This document shows positions 24,969-33,415 of a stretch of 42,998 nt of DNA, piece by piece. The first letter of the stretch is position 1; each line of letters begins with the position of its first letter. Made by a program: the position numbers and the translations under genes. This DNA is from Candidatus Anaerobutyricum avicola (GTDB lineage Bacteria > Bacillota > Clostridia > Lachnospirales > Lachnospiraceae): positions 1 through 42,998 of the forward strand of contig DXGQ01000020.1 of assembly GCA_019113845.1 (NCBI GenBank). The letters run 5' to 3'. A model generated the notes under the pieces. That model was not told where the DNA came from. It did not search any database and saw only the letters and a program-made list of their open reading frames with translations.

Positions 24969-25925
24969 ATGTCATTTTCCTCAGATGTGAAGGAAGAACT
25001 GGTTCATCTGTCGGGACATGAACTGCACTGCGTAGTGGCGGAACTGGCAGCTGTGCTCAGCTTCAGCGCAGAGATCTCCTGCTCGGAGGACAGCGGATAT
25101 TCCATTATCCTGGAGACGGAGAACATCGCGGTGGCAAAGCGGGTGTATCTTCTGCTGAAAAAAGCATTTCGTTTTCAGCCGAAGGTAGTGGTGTCACGCC
25201 ATGAAAGCGGAAAGAAAAGTCATATATTCACCATTCTGGTGGAGGGAGCGGCAAATGTTCTGCAGGTGTTGAAGACAGTCGGACTGATGAACAACCGGGG
25301 GCAGATGGATGAGGAGGAGTATCTCATCGATAATCCTGTTTTGCAGAGGACCTGCTGTCGGAGAGCTTTTCTGCGGGGAGCGTTCCTTGCGGCGGGCTCA
25401 GTCACAGATCCGGAGAGAAACTATCATTTTGAGATCGCCTGTCAGGACGGACGAAAGGCGGAACAGCTCCGGGACTTTATGTTGTTTTTCGGGCTGGAGG
25501 CAAAGATCGTACTCCGCAAAAAATATCATGTCGTATATTTGAAGGAAGGGTCGATGATCTCGGATGCCCTCAACATCATGGAAGCGCACGTCGCCATGAT
25601 GAAGTTTGAGAATATACGAATCGTCAAGGATGTGCGGAACTCCGTGAACCGGAGAGTGAACTGCGAGGCGGCGAACATCAACAAGACAGTTTCCGCAGCC
25701 CGCAAACAGATAGAAGATATTGAATATATCAGAAAAACTGTCGGATTGGAGAAATTACCGGAGAACCTGCGGGATGTCGCCTATGCCAGACTGGAGGAGC
25801 CCAACGCGGCTCTCAAGGAACTGGGAGAGATGCTTCATCCGCCGGTGGGAAAGTCCGGTGTGAATCATAGATTGAGAAAGCTGGGTCAGATGGCGCAGCA
25901 TCTGCGAGAAGGTGGGCGCATTTAG
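24969..25925 (+). CDS. whiA: DNA-binding regulator WhiA
   Basis: WhiA is a conserved Gram-positive protein linked to sporulation in Streptomyces and to cell division and chromosome segregation in Bacillus. The 318-residue protein begins MSFSSDVKEELVHL. It contains the degenerate LAGLIDADG homing-endonuclease-like fold (about 90-200, with CCRRAFLRGAFLAAGSVTDP) and a C-terminal helix-turn-helix (about 225-310, with NRRVNCEAANINKTV and NHRLRKL). The ATG at 24969 has GGGAGG upstream; a longer frame lacks family residues. In Bacillus, yvcK lies between the rapZ and whiA homologues; here it is absent and 26 bp separate them. Confidence 0.94.
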   Translation: MSFSSDVKEELVHLSGHELHCVVAELAAVLSFSAEISCSEDSGYSIILETENIAVAKRVYLLLKKAFRFQPKVVVSRHESGKKSHIFTILVEGAANVLQVLKTVGLMNNRGQMDEEEYLIDNPVLQRTCCRRAFLRGAFLAAGSVTDPERNYHFEIACQDGRKAEQLRDFMLFFGLEAKIVLRKKYHVVYLKEGSMISDALNIMEAHVAMMKFENIRIVKDVRNSVNRRVNCEAANINKTVSAARKQIEDIEYIRKTVGLEKLPENLRDVAYARLEEPNAALKELGEMLHPPVGKSGVNHRLRKLGQMAQHLREGGRI

Positions 25926-25951
25926 CCCGTTTACAAAGTAGGAGGTAAAGA

Positions 25952-26218
25952 ATGATTACAAAGAGGATGGAAATAAAAATTCCAACAGGTTTGGACCCGA
26001 GTACGATTGCCATGTTTATACAGACAGCCAGCCAGTATGACAGCCGGGTGTACATTGAAGTGGAAAACAAAAAGGTCAATGCCAAGAGTATCATGGGAAT
26101 GATGACGCTGGGACTGGCAGCTGGTGAGGAGATCACTGTTTCCGCAGCCGGTGATGATGAGCAGCAGGCGATTGAACATATCGAGCGTTATCTCAATAAC
26201 GAGATAAAAGCACAGTAA
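25952..26218 (+). CDS. HPr-like protein lacking His15 (Crh-type)
   Basis: This 88-residue protein aligns along its full length with HPr. The regulatory site is intact: Ser46 in NAKSIMGMMTLG, the target of HPr kinase. The PEP-dependent site is not: where HPr has GIHARPAT, this reads GLDPSTIA, so His15 is Asp15 and Arg17 is Ser. It therefore cannot accept phosphate from Enzyme I at that position. Crh of Bacillus, which has Gln15 and acts only in catabolite repression, is the closest functional parallel. The gene is last in the murB-rapZ-whiA run, 26 bp after whiA, and hprK lies 5 kb upstream. A separate true HPr must exist for the PTS systems in this window. Confidence 0.9.
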   Translation: MITKRMEIKIPTGLDPSTIAMFIQTASQYDSRVYIEVENKKVNAKSIMGMMTLGLAAGEEITVSAAGDDEQQAIEHIERYLNNEIKAQ

Positions 26219-26274
26219 ACGTGTTGTATATTTGGCGTACAGCTTTTCATACAGAGAATCTATAACGAAAAAGG

Positions 26275-26358
26275 CGGCAGAGTCATGAAAAACCGGCCTT
26301 CCGAAGTCAGAGACTGACAGAAAAGACCGGCTTGCGAAAAAGACTCTGCCGTTTTTTT
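26275..26358. terminator. Large bidirectional terminator after the HPr-like gene
   Basis: CGGCAGAGTC (26275-26284) pairs perfectly with GACTCTGCCG (26342-26351), enclosing CCGG/CCGG and GTCAG/CTGAC stems. T7 follows on the plus strand (26352-26358) and CTTTTTCG on the minus. It serves the convergent zinc-ribbon gene too. Confidence 0.88.
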
Positions 26359-26389
26359 ATTTTATGGAAACCGCTCGTTTCTGTGAAGC

Positions 26390-27286
26390 TTATTCCGTTT
26401 TCAGCGCTGCCAGCCCGTAATAGCTGTAAAGCAGATCCTCGTCCAGGGAGAGCAGCGTCCACTTCCCGTTCTCAATCCCGAAGACGATGCTGCTGTCCGT
26501 CTCCGTGGTCGGAGCTGAGGCGCGAAAGTCTTCGTAGAGGGAGGCGAACAGATCCTCATCCTCGTCATGTTCTCTGCTGTCTTCCCCGCCTTTGTGGCTG
26601 CGGCCGGAAAAGATGGAAGAGAAGAAATCCTGCAGGCTGTCCCAGAAGGAAGCGTCGGAAAGACTGTTCTCAACTTCCCCGGCGATCGCCTCCGGCAGGG
26701 CGGAGAAATCGGTATTTTCCGTGTGAACGAAAACTTCACAGCGATTGTAGGTAGTCTGCGTGCCGGTGATCTCATAACTGGCAGACTGGATGATCTCATC
26801 GCAGAGAGCGTCCGTGTCAATGGTGATGCCGGCGCGCTCCAGAAGACCGTCAATTCTATATTCTTCCAGCGCATTCCGGACATAATCATCAACGTATTCC
26901 CGGATATCCGGGTTCTCCTGCAGGGCCGGAGGCAGATAAGAGGAATCCACAGAAGAAAAATCCATCGATTCCGCCATGGAAAAAATCTGCCGGACGGCTC
27001 CCTGACATCTCTCTTTGACCTGATTTATATAGAAGAAATAGCCGCCCAGACCCGCTCCGATGAGAAGGAAAAAAATCAGAAGGAGAAGAAGCCACCGACG
27101 GCGTTTTCGTCTGGATTTCTTCGGGCTGTCTCCGGATGCAGGGTTGTCTGCCTGCTCTGTCTTCTCCTTTCTCCGGCGGGAGGAAGAAGTGACCGGGGTA
27201 TACCGGGCGTTGCTTAACGGCTGCCCGCAGGACGAGCAGATCGTCTCCTGCTCATCATAGGGTTTGCCGCAGTTTGGACATTTCAT
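26390..27286 (-). CDS. Zinc-ribbon membrane protein, unknown function
   Basis: This 298-residue protein begins with a zinc ribbon, CPNC (C3, C6) and CSSC (C17, C20). A basic Ser/Lys/Arg-rich linker follows, then one membrane helix (about 65-90, LLLLLIFFLLIGAGLGGYFF) and a C-terminal extracytoplasmic domain of ~200 residues. It has no catalytic motif I recognise. Zinc-ribbon, helix and exported domain is a common Lachnospiraceae architecture of unknown role. The ATG at 27286 has an AGGGGGG ribosome site; the frame continues upstream but across the promoter. A textbook promoter lies 40 bp upstream. Confidence 0.85.
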   Translation of the reverse strand: MKCPNCGKPYDEQETICSSCGQPLSNARYTPVTSSSRRRKEKTEQADNPASGDSPKKSRRKRRRWLLLLLIFFLLIGAGLGGYFFYINQVKERCQGAVRQIFSMAESMDFSSVDSSYLPPALQENPDIREYVDDYVRNALEEYRIDGLLERAGITIDTDALCDEIIQSASYEITGTQTTYNRCEVFVHTENTDFSALPEAIAGEVENSLSDASFWDSLQDFFSSIFSGRSHKGGEDSREHDEDEDLFASLYEDFRASAPTTETDSSIVFGIENGKWTLLSLDEDLLYSYYGLAALKTE

Positions 27287-27325
27287 GATCGTAAAACCCC
27301 CCTTTTTGTGTCTGTGTGGTACCTC

Positions 27326-27354
27326 AGTATAGATAATAATCACGGATGTGTCAA
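27326..27354 (-). promoter_or_regulatory. Sigma-A promoter of the zinc-ribbon gene
   Basis: On the minus strand, TTGACA (27354-27349), a 17-bp spacer and TATACT (27331-27326). It is one of the strongest promoters in the window. Confidence 0.88.
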
Positions 27355-27525
27355 GAACCGTCTTTTTCTGTCATTTGCCGTAGGTGACAAATGTCATATG
27401 ATAAAAGTGATATTTATCTCTGATATCTATGACGTTTGTGATGTGCGCCGCAATCAAAAATTTGTTATAGTACGTCTTAAAAGAAATGTAAGATTCTGCG
27501 AAGAATTTTAAAAAAATGTTAAGAC

Positions 27526-27554
27526 TTGAAAAAAGTCATGTTTCAGAATATTTT
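27526..27554 (+). promoter_or_regulatory. Probable promoter of fruK-fruA
   Basis: TTGAAA (27526-27531), a 17-bp spacer and TATTTT (27549-27554). The -35 sits within a small inverted repeat, GACTT (27523-27527) and AAGTC (27533-27537), a candidate operator. I see no cre box. The rest of the 27287-27607 gap holds AT-rich sequence with no gene. Confidence 0.5.
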
Positions 27555-27607
27555 GTGAGTGAAAGGAATCTGTTCTGGGCAAAGTAAAAGAAAAGGAGGG
27601 TTGGAAA

Positions 27608-28510
27608 ATGATCTATACAGTTACATTTAATCCGGCGCTTGATTATGTGGTATTTTTGGACGGACTGAAATTGGGAGAGATCAACAGAGCCACAAGAGAG
27701 TCCATTTTTTATGGCGGCAAGGGAATTAACGTTTCCACCATTTTAAATATGCTTGGCATGGAGACGACAGCGCTGGGCTTCGTGGCCGGTTTTACAGGGA
27801 AAGCCATTGAGGAAGGACTGGCAGCGGAAGGAATGCATACGGATTTTATCCGTCTGCCGGAGGGCAATTCCAGAATCAATGTGAAGGTAAAGCACGGCGA
27901 TGAGACCGAGATCAACGGGCAGGGACCGGTCATCACGAAAGAGGCGCTCGACGCTCTGTTTGAAAAACTGAGCGCGTTGAAAGACGACGATATCCTTGTG
28001 TTGGCAGGCAGTATCCCGAACACGCTGCCGGAAGATATTTACGAGAAGATACTTGCGGCTCTCGCAGGGAAAGAGACCCGGATCGTGGTGGACGCCACAA
28101 AGGATCTGCTGTTAAATGTCCTTAAATATCATCCGTTTCTGATCAAGCCAAACAACCATGAGCTGGGTGAGATGTTTGATACCGTCTGTGAGACAAAGGA
28201 GGACATTGAATATTATGCCAGAAAGCTGCAGGAAAAAGGAGCGCGCAACGTTCTCATCTCCATGGCGGGCGACGGAGCGATCCTGATTACCGAGGACGGA
28301 GCGAGCATCCGGATGGGAACACCGAAGGGCAAGGTGATAAACTCTGTCGGCGCGGGAGACTCCATGGTGGCAGGCTTTGTGGCCGGCTACTTAAAGAGCG
28401 GAAGTTATGAGGAAGCCCTGAAGACCGGAACGGCGGCGGGCAGCGCCACCGCATTTTCCGAAGGACTGGCATCCCGGGAGATGTTCGAAGAAATGCTGGC
28501 GCAGCTGTAA
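27608..28510 (+). CDS. fruK: 1-phosphofructokinase
   Basis: FruK phosphorylates fructose 1-phosphate, the product of the fructose PTS, to fructose 1,6-bisphosphate. This 300-residue PfkB-family kinase starts MIYTVTFNPALDYVV. It has the substrate motif GGKGIN (36-41) and the C-terminal GAGDS (248-252) with the catalytic base Asp251. TFNPALD followed by GGKG is typical of the FruK/LacC branch. Being directly upstream of a fructose EIIABC gene settles FruK over tagatose 6-phosphate kinase. AAAGGAGGG precedes the ATG. No fruR is next to it. Confidence 0.95.
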   Translation: MIYTVTFNPALDYVVFLDGLKLGEINRATRESIFYGGKGINVSTILNMLGMETTALGFVAGFTGKAIEEGLAAEGMHTDFIRLPEGNSRINVKVKHGDETEINGQGPVITKEALDALFEKLSALKDDDILVLAGSIPNTLPEDIYEKILAALAGKETRIVVDATKDLLLNVLKYHPFLIKPNNHELGEMFDTVCETKEDIEYYARKLQEKGARNVLISMAGDGAILITEDGASIRMGTPKGKVINSVGAGDSMVAGFVAGYLKSGSYEEALKTGTAAGSATAFSEGLASREMFEEMLAQL

Positions 28511-28516
28511 GCCTGT

Positions 28517-28543
28517 ATGTTCCGGCGACAGAGCCGGGAACAT
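28517..28543 (+). promoter_or_regulatory. Intercistronic hairpin between fruK and fruA
   Basis: ATGTTCCGGC (28517-28526) pairs with GCCGGGAACAT (28533-28543) with one bulge. No T-run follows, so it more likely protects the fruK mRNA end or tunes fruA than terminates. A further 128 nt separate it from fruA. Confidence 0.5.
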
Positions 28544-28671
28544 GATAATACAAAACCGTCAGAGGGGAAATTTCGGATAAAGAAATGTACAGCGCGGAAA
28601 ACGTGTCACGGAAAATGCGCGGTATAAAACTATGAGTCACATATAAAACAATACGAAAAAGGAGAATCGTT

Positions 28672-30618
28672 ATGAGAATCGTTGATTTATTAAAAAAAGA
28701 TGCGGTTGTGTTACACGCGGACGTCTCCACCAAAGAACAGATGCTTGACCTGCTGATCGATCTTCACAGCAAGGTTGGAAATGTTTCTGACAAGGCAGAG
28801 TTCAAAAAGGGGATATTGCAGAGAGAATCCGAAGGACCGACTGCGATCGCAGATGGGATCTGCATTCCGCATTCCAAAAACAGCGCGGTGAAACAGCCGG
28901 GTATCGCGGCTATCACGGTGCCGCAGGGAGTAGACTGTGATGCGCTGGACGGACAGCCGTCGAATCTGTTCTTTATGATCGCGGCGCCGGCAGAAGGCTC
29001 TGACGTTCATCTGGAGGCGCTTTCCAGACTGTCCACGATCTTGATGGATGCGTCATTTCGAGAGCGTCTTCTCAAGGCAGAAGATGTGGATACTTTCCTG
29101 AAGGATATTGATGAGAAAGAGACCGAGAAGTACGGCGGCGCAAAGGAGAAGAAAGATATCGTGGAAGCTCCGGAAGCGCCGGCGACCGGTTACCGGGTAC
29201 TTGCCGTGACCGCCTGTCCGACAGGAATCGCCCACACTTATATGGCAGCGGAAGCGCTGGAAGAAAAAGGAAAAGAACTGGGAATCCCGTTAAAAGCGGA
29301 GACGAACGGTTCCTCCGGCGCGAAAAACGTGCTGACAAAAGAAGAGATTGCGGCCTGTGACGGTATCATTATCGCGGCGGACAAAAATGTAGAGATGGCC
29401 CGGTTTGACGGAAAACCTGTGATCAAAGTGAAAGTATCCGACGGCATCCACAAACCGCAGGAACTGATCGAAAAAGTGGTAAACGGCGAAGCGCCGATCT
29501 ACCATCATCAGGGAGGCGCCGACACGGGAGCCTCAGAGGGAGACGGCGAAGGCATCGGCCATCAGATTTATAAGCATCTGATGAACGGCGTATCCCATAT
29601 GCTGCCGTTCGTTATCGGCGGCGGTATCCTCATTGCCATCGCCTTTCTGCTGGATGATTACAGCATCGACCCGTCCAACTTCGGTATGAACACACCGGTG
29701 GCAGCCTTCTTTAAGACGGCGGGAAATGCGTCCTTCGGCTTTATGTTGCCGATCCTTGCCGGATATATCGCCATGAGTATCGCGGACCGTCCGGGATTGA
29801 TGGTCGGTTTCGTGGGCGGCTATCTTGCCAACGCGGGCACCACATTTGCCTCCGCGTTTAACTCGGATATCAGTGTGATCTCCGGCGGTTTCCTGGGCGC
29901 ATTGTTCGCCGGTTTCGTGGCAGGTTACCTGGTGCTTCTTCTTGAGAAAGCGACAGAGAAACTTCCGGCTTCCATGGACGGTATCCGTCCGATGCTCATC
30001 TATCCGGTCATCGGACTTTTAGGAATCAGTGTCATTATGCTGGCAGTCAATCCGTTCTTCTCCTGGCTGAACCAGCTGCTGTCCAACGGACTGAATTCTC
30101 TCGGCGGAGCGAACTCCATCGTGCTGGGTCTCGTTGTGGCAGGTATGATGTCCATCGACATGGGCGGCCCGTTCAACAAGGCGGCGTATGTCTTTGGTGC
30201 CGCAGCGCTGGCATCTCAGTCAGACAGCGGTTACATGATCATGGCGGCTGTTATGGTCGGCGGTATGGTTCCTCCGATTGCCATTGCGATCGCATCCTGG
30301 GCATTTAAGAGTAAATTTACGGACAACGACCGCAAGGCAGCTCCGGTCAATGCGATCATGGGTCTGTGCTTCATCTCCGAGGCAGCGATTCCTTACGCAG
30401 CTGGCGACCCGCTTCATGTGATCCCGTCCTGCGTGGTCGGTTCCGCGGCGGCAGGCGCACTGTCCATGGCCTTTGGCTGTACACTGATGGCTCCACACGG
30501 CGGAATCTTCGTATTCCCGGTTGTGGGAAATGCACTGATGTATATCGTGGCATTGCTGGTCGGCTCCATTATTGGAGCAGTGATGCTCGGATTGTTAAGA
30601 AAACCGGCGGCAAAATAA
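28672..30618 (+). CDS. fruA: PTS fructose transporter EIIABC
   Basis: This 648-residue permease takes up fructose and phosphorylates it to fructose 1-phosphate. Domain order is EIIA (1-150, active His67 in IPHSK), EIIB (175-280, active Cys182 in ACPTGIAHTY) and EIIC (about 295-645, around ten membrane segments, with conserved GGPFNKAAY). An Ala/Pro-rich linker lies between A and B. GGAGAATCG precedes the ATG. Phosphate must arrive from a true HPr; the HPr-like protein in this window lacks the needed histidine. A terminator follows at 30748. Confidence 0.96.
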   Translation: MRIVDLLKKDAVVLHADVSTKEQMLDLLIDLHSKVGNVSDKAEFKKGILQRESEGPTAIADGICIPHSKNSAVKQPGIAAITVPQGVDCDALDGQPSNLFFMIAAPAEGSDVHLEALSRLSTILMDASFRERLLKAEDVDTFLKDIDEKETEKYGGAKEKKDIVEAPEAPATGYRVLAVTACPTGIAHTYMAAEALEEKGKELGIPLKAETNGSSGAKNVLTKEEIAACDGIIIAADKNVEMARFDGKPVIKVKVSDGIHKPQELIEKVVNGEAPIYHHQGGADTGASEGDGEGIGHQIYKHLMNGVSHMLPFVIGGGILIAIAFLLDDYSIDPSNFGMNTPVAAFFKTAGNASFGFMLPILAGYIAMSIADRPGLMVGFVGGYLANAGTTFASAFNSDISVISGGFLGALFAGFVAGYLVLLLEKATEKLPASMDGIRPMLIYPVIGLLGISVIMLAVNPFFSWLNQLLSNGLNSLGGANSIVLGLVVAGMMSIDMGGPFNKAAYVFGAAALASQSDSGYMIMAAVMVGGMVPPIAIAIASWAFKSKFTDNDRKAAPVNAIMGLCFISEAAIPYAAGDPLHVIPSCVVGSAAAGALSMAFGCTLMAPHGGIFVFPVVGNALMYIVALLVGSIIGAVMLGLLRKPAAK

Positions 30619-30747
30619 GTCAATGATAAGTACAGCTGTAAAAAAGCAGCTGCGGCAGAGTTCCTTTGCCGTAAAATAGCAATAATATCTTCTCTATCAT
30701 ATAAAAAAAGGTACCGGCTGCGAGACAGCAGAATCGGGACAAAAAGC

Positions 30748-30783
30748 AGGCAGCGCAGACCGCGAGGGATGCGCTGCCTTTTC
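30748..30783 (+). terminator. Terminator of the fructose operon
   Basis: AGGCAGCGCA (30748-30757) pairs perfectly with TGCGCTGCCT (30770-30779), followed by T4. Upstream in the 30619-30747 gap are two smaller stems, CAGCTG/CAGCTG and CGGCA/TGCCG, and no gene. Confidence 0.85.
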
Positions 30784-30867
30784 ACGTCTGGAAAACGGTG
30801 TTTCTGTGCGATATATGCTCTGCGGGGCTCCTGCCGCGGGGATCAGGTAGATTCGCAGAAAATAAGT

Positions 30868-30896
30868 TTGACCATTTGCCTGTGAAATTTTATAAT
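30868..30896 (+). promoter_or_regulatory. Sigma-A promoter of the sugar-sensing operon
   Basis: TTGACC (30868-30873), a 17-bp spacer and TATAAT (30891-30896), with the start near 30903. The spacer contains CCTGTGAAAT, which recurs upstream of the beta-galactosidase gene. Confidence 0.88.
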
Positions 30897-30934
30897 TAAG
30901 AAGAAAAATGAAGGAAAAGTAATGATACCGTTAT

Positions 30935-30953
30935 TGACGCGGTAAATGCGTCA
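30935..30953 (+). promoter_or_regulatory. Inverted repeat in the sensing-operon leader
   Basis: TGACGC (30935-30940) and GCGTCA (30948-30953) are exact inverted repeats around a 7-nt loop, about 32 nt into the transcript and 8 bp before the ribosome site (AAAAGGAG). It could be an operator or a small RNA stem. Confidence 0.4.
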
Positions 30954-30967
30954 GAAAAGGAGAAAAA

Positions 30968-31942
30968 ATGGGTGTACGATATCGAAGAATATTCTGGACT
31001 CTGCTGCTGCTCATCAACATGGCGGTGGTGAGCGTGGTGGGGTATCTGCATGTGAGCGGAAAAGATTTTTCTGTGAGTCAGAAGGAGAACTCTCATCTGA
31101 TCGGGCTCAGTTACATGACGATGAATAACGAGTTCTATAAGATCATGAGTGAGGAGATCAATGCGAGGATCGAGGCGGAAGGTGACCGGATGGTCATGCG
31201 GGATCCTGCCCTTGATGTGGAGCGGCAGATCACGCAGATCGAGGAGATGCTCACCATGGGGATCGATGTGCTGGTGCTGACGCCGGTGGATTCGGAAAAG
31301 ATCGTGGATGTGCTTCGAAAAGCAAAGAAGCAGGGCGTGTACATTGTGGTGCTGGATACGGGCGTCTCGGATCAGACGGTGGCGGACTGCACGATCACCT
31401 CGGACAACTACGGCGCCGGCGTAGCCGTGGGGGAGTATTTTCTGTCAAAAAAACAACAGGCACGGGTGGTGGTCATGACCCATCAGGCAGCCCAGTCCGG
31501 AAGAAACCGGGTGCAGGGATTTCTTGACACAGTGGCAGGATCGGAAGATATCAAAATCGTAAAAAGCATTGAATGCGAAGGTCAGACAGAGATCGCCATG
31601 CCGGGGATGCGGTCAGCTATCGAGACAGGGACAGACTTTGATACGGTCTTCTGCCTCAATGACCTGGCGACAGTGGGTGTCATCGCCGCACTGGAGGAAA
31701 AGGGGATGCTGGACAAGGTGGGAGTCTACGGGGTGGATGGCTCACCGGATGCCAAGGCGCTCATCCATGAGGGGATGATGCAGGCGACGGTAGCGCAGTT
31801 TCCGTCGGAGATCGGAAAGACGGCGGCGGAAAATATTTACCGTCTGCTGGAAGGAGAGCCGGTGGAGAAGATGACGCGGATCCCGGTTCGGCTTGTCGAT
31901 AAAGAAAATGTGGATTCCTTCGGTACGGACCGCTGGCAGTAG
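30968..31942 (+). CDS. Membrane-anchored RbsB-type sugar-binding protein
   Basis: This 324-residue protein has one N-terminal membrane segment (about 8-28, FWTLLLLINMAVVSVVGYL) with no lipobox Cys, so it is probably held by an uncleaved anchor. Residues ~42-310 form a type 1 periplasmic-binding fold (Peripla_BP_4), with family landmarks LTPVDS, VVLDTGV, the stretch TSDNYGAG, and FCLNDLATVG. No ABC permease or ATPase gene is near. The next two genes are a histidine kinase and its regulator, so a sensing role is inferred, as for XylFII-LytS or ChvE-type systems. The ligand is probably a hexose or a related sugar. Confidence 0.88.
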   Translation: MGVRYRRIFWTLLLLINMAVVSVVGYLHVSGKDFSVSQKENSHLIGLSYMTMNNEFYKIMSEEINARIEAEGDRMVMRDPALDVERQITQIEEMLTMGIDVLVLTPVDSEKIVDVLRKAKKQGVYIVVLDTGVSDQTVADCTITSDNYGAGVAVGEYFLSKKQQARVVVMTHQAAQSGRNRVQGFLDTVAGSEDIKIVKSIECEGQTEIAMPGMRSAIETGTDFDTVFCLNDLATVGVIAALEEKGMLDKVGVYGVDGSPDAKALIHEGMMQATVAQFPSEIGKTAAENIYRLLEGEPVEKMTRIPVRLVDKENVDSFGTDRWQ

Positions 31943-32032
31943 AGCGGCCGCGCGCAGAAAAATGGCCGGGGGAAAGAGCCGCGAAGTACGTGTGGCTGCG
32001 ATAACATTTCTAAAGAAGAGGGGAGAGAGTCA

Positions 32033-33370
32033 ATGAGGGAGAGACAAGTATCGGATTATGTGCTGATCGCCATGAAGAATCTGAATCTTCTGATCATCCT
32101 GTCGCTGGTGCTGACGATGGCTGCCAGTATGCGGGGATACATACAGTCTGGAGAAGCGATGGATTTTATGAGGGAAGCGCGGGGATTTTCCTGGGCAGGA
32201 TGGAAGATCATCGTGATGGCGGCGGCGCTTTATGCCGTCTGTCTGCTGGTCATGTACATACAGAGTGAGAGTACTACGGGACTGATCTGCAAAGTCTGTG
32301 TGGAGATCGTCCTGGGGCTGCTGCTCAGTTATCTGCTCGGTTTCAGCTATATGGGAGTGCTGCTCCTCATTCTGGCGGACGCCATGAAATACTTTCCCGG
32401 CTCGAAGATCCGGTTTCCGGTGGCGGTACTCATCTGTCTGCTGTATCTGTTTATCAACTATGATTTCATGTCGGCGTATTTTGATGTGATACCGCTGGAC
32501 GTTTTCCTGGATTATTACGAGAGTGACGCGAGAGCATTTATCTCGGGGACGCAGAACGCGCTGAATGCTCTTAACACCTTTGTGTTTCTCGTGTATATGC
32601 TCTGTCTGTTATGGGCGCAGTTTGATGAGAAAGAACGGATCCTCAGTCTGAACCGGCAGCTGCATGAGACGAACAGCGAGCTGCAGCGGGCCAACCTGCA
32701 GTTGGAAGAGTACGCAAAGGAAGAGGAGCAGATGGTGGCGACCAGAGAGAGAAACCGTCTGGCAAGGGAGATTCATGACACGCTGGGGCATGCGCTCACG
32801 GGCATCATCACCGGAACAGAGGCGAGCATCGCGCTTCTGGATGTGGCGCCGGAGATGGCCAGGGAACAGCTGAAGGTCATCGTGGAGGTGGCCCGTCAGG
32901 GCATCACCGATGTGCGGCGGTCAGTGAAGGCGCTGCGGCCGGACGCGCTGGAAAAGTACGATCTGGAAAAAGCGATTCTGTCCACCGTGGAGGATATGAA
33001 AAAGGTATCCAACGTGGATATCGATTATCACTGTGACACATCCCTGCACGGTTTTAATAACGATGAGGAGGAGATCATCTACCGCATCGTGCAGGAGAGC
33101 ATCACCAACGCCATCCGACACGGACACGCCACAGCAATCCGCATCGACATTCACCGGAACTACGGCACGCTTATCATGAAGATTCAGGATAACGGTATCG
33201 GGTGCGCGGATATCAAAAAGGGATTCGGTCTCCACCATATGGAGGAGCGGCTGGCGCTCCTGCAAGGCAGTTTATATTTCAGCGGAGAAAACGGATTTAC
33301 CATCGAGGCATATATTCCGATCCGCTGGGGAGAGGAATCCGGCGAAGACAGCAGCGGGGAGGACGCATAA
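32033..33370 (+). CDS. Sensor histidine kinase, HisKA_3 (NarL/DesK class)
   Basis: This 445-residue membrane kinase has five or six membrane segments in residues 12-205 with little extracytoplasmic sequence. A coiled coil follows (about 205-235, rich in Leu, Glu and Gln). The HisKA_3 box is LAREIHDTLGHAL (phosphoacceptor His248), and the HATPase domain has NAIRHGHA (N-box) and DNGIGC with GFGLHHMEERL (G boxes). The near absence of an outer sensor loop fits a kinase that takes its signal from the anchored binding proteins encoded on each side. The regulator starts at or just after its stop codon. Confidence 0.92.
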   Translation: MRERQVSDYVLIAMKNLNLLIILSLVLTMAASMRGYIQSGEAMDFMREARGFSWAGWKIIVMAAALYAVCLLVMYIQSESTTGLICKVCVEIVLGLLLSYLLGFSYMGVLLLILADAMKYFPGSKIRFPVAVLICLLYLFINYDFMSAYFDVIPLDVFLDYYESDARAFISGTQNALNALNTFVFLVYMLCLLWAQFDEKERILSLNRQLHETNSELQRANLQLEEYAKEEEQMVATRERNRLAREIHDTLGHALTGIITGTEASIALLDVAPEMAREQLKVIVEVARQGITDVRRSVKALRPDALEKYDLEKAILSTVEDMKKVSNVDIDYHCDTSLHGFNNDEEEIIYRIVQESITNAIRHGHATAIRIDIHRNYGTLIMKIQDNGIGCADIKKGFGLHHMEERLALLQGSLYFSGENGFTIEAYIPIRWGEESGEDSSGEDA

Positions 33371-33415
33371 ATGAAGGAGAATACAGAAGAGAGACAAAAA
33401 GGGGAGGGGACAGGT

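Noticed and set aside
27308-27511. 67-codon frame in the divergent region before fruK
   Set aside because: No ribosome site, and it covers the zinc-ribbon promoter; composition looks non-coding.
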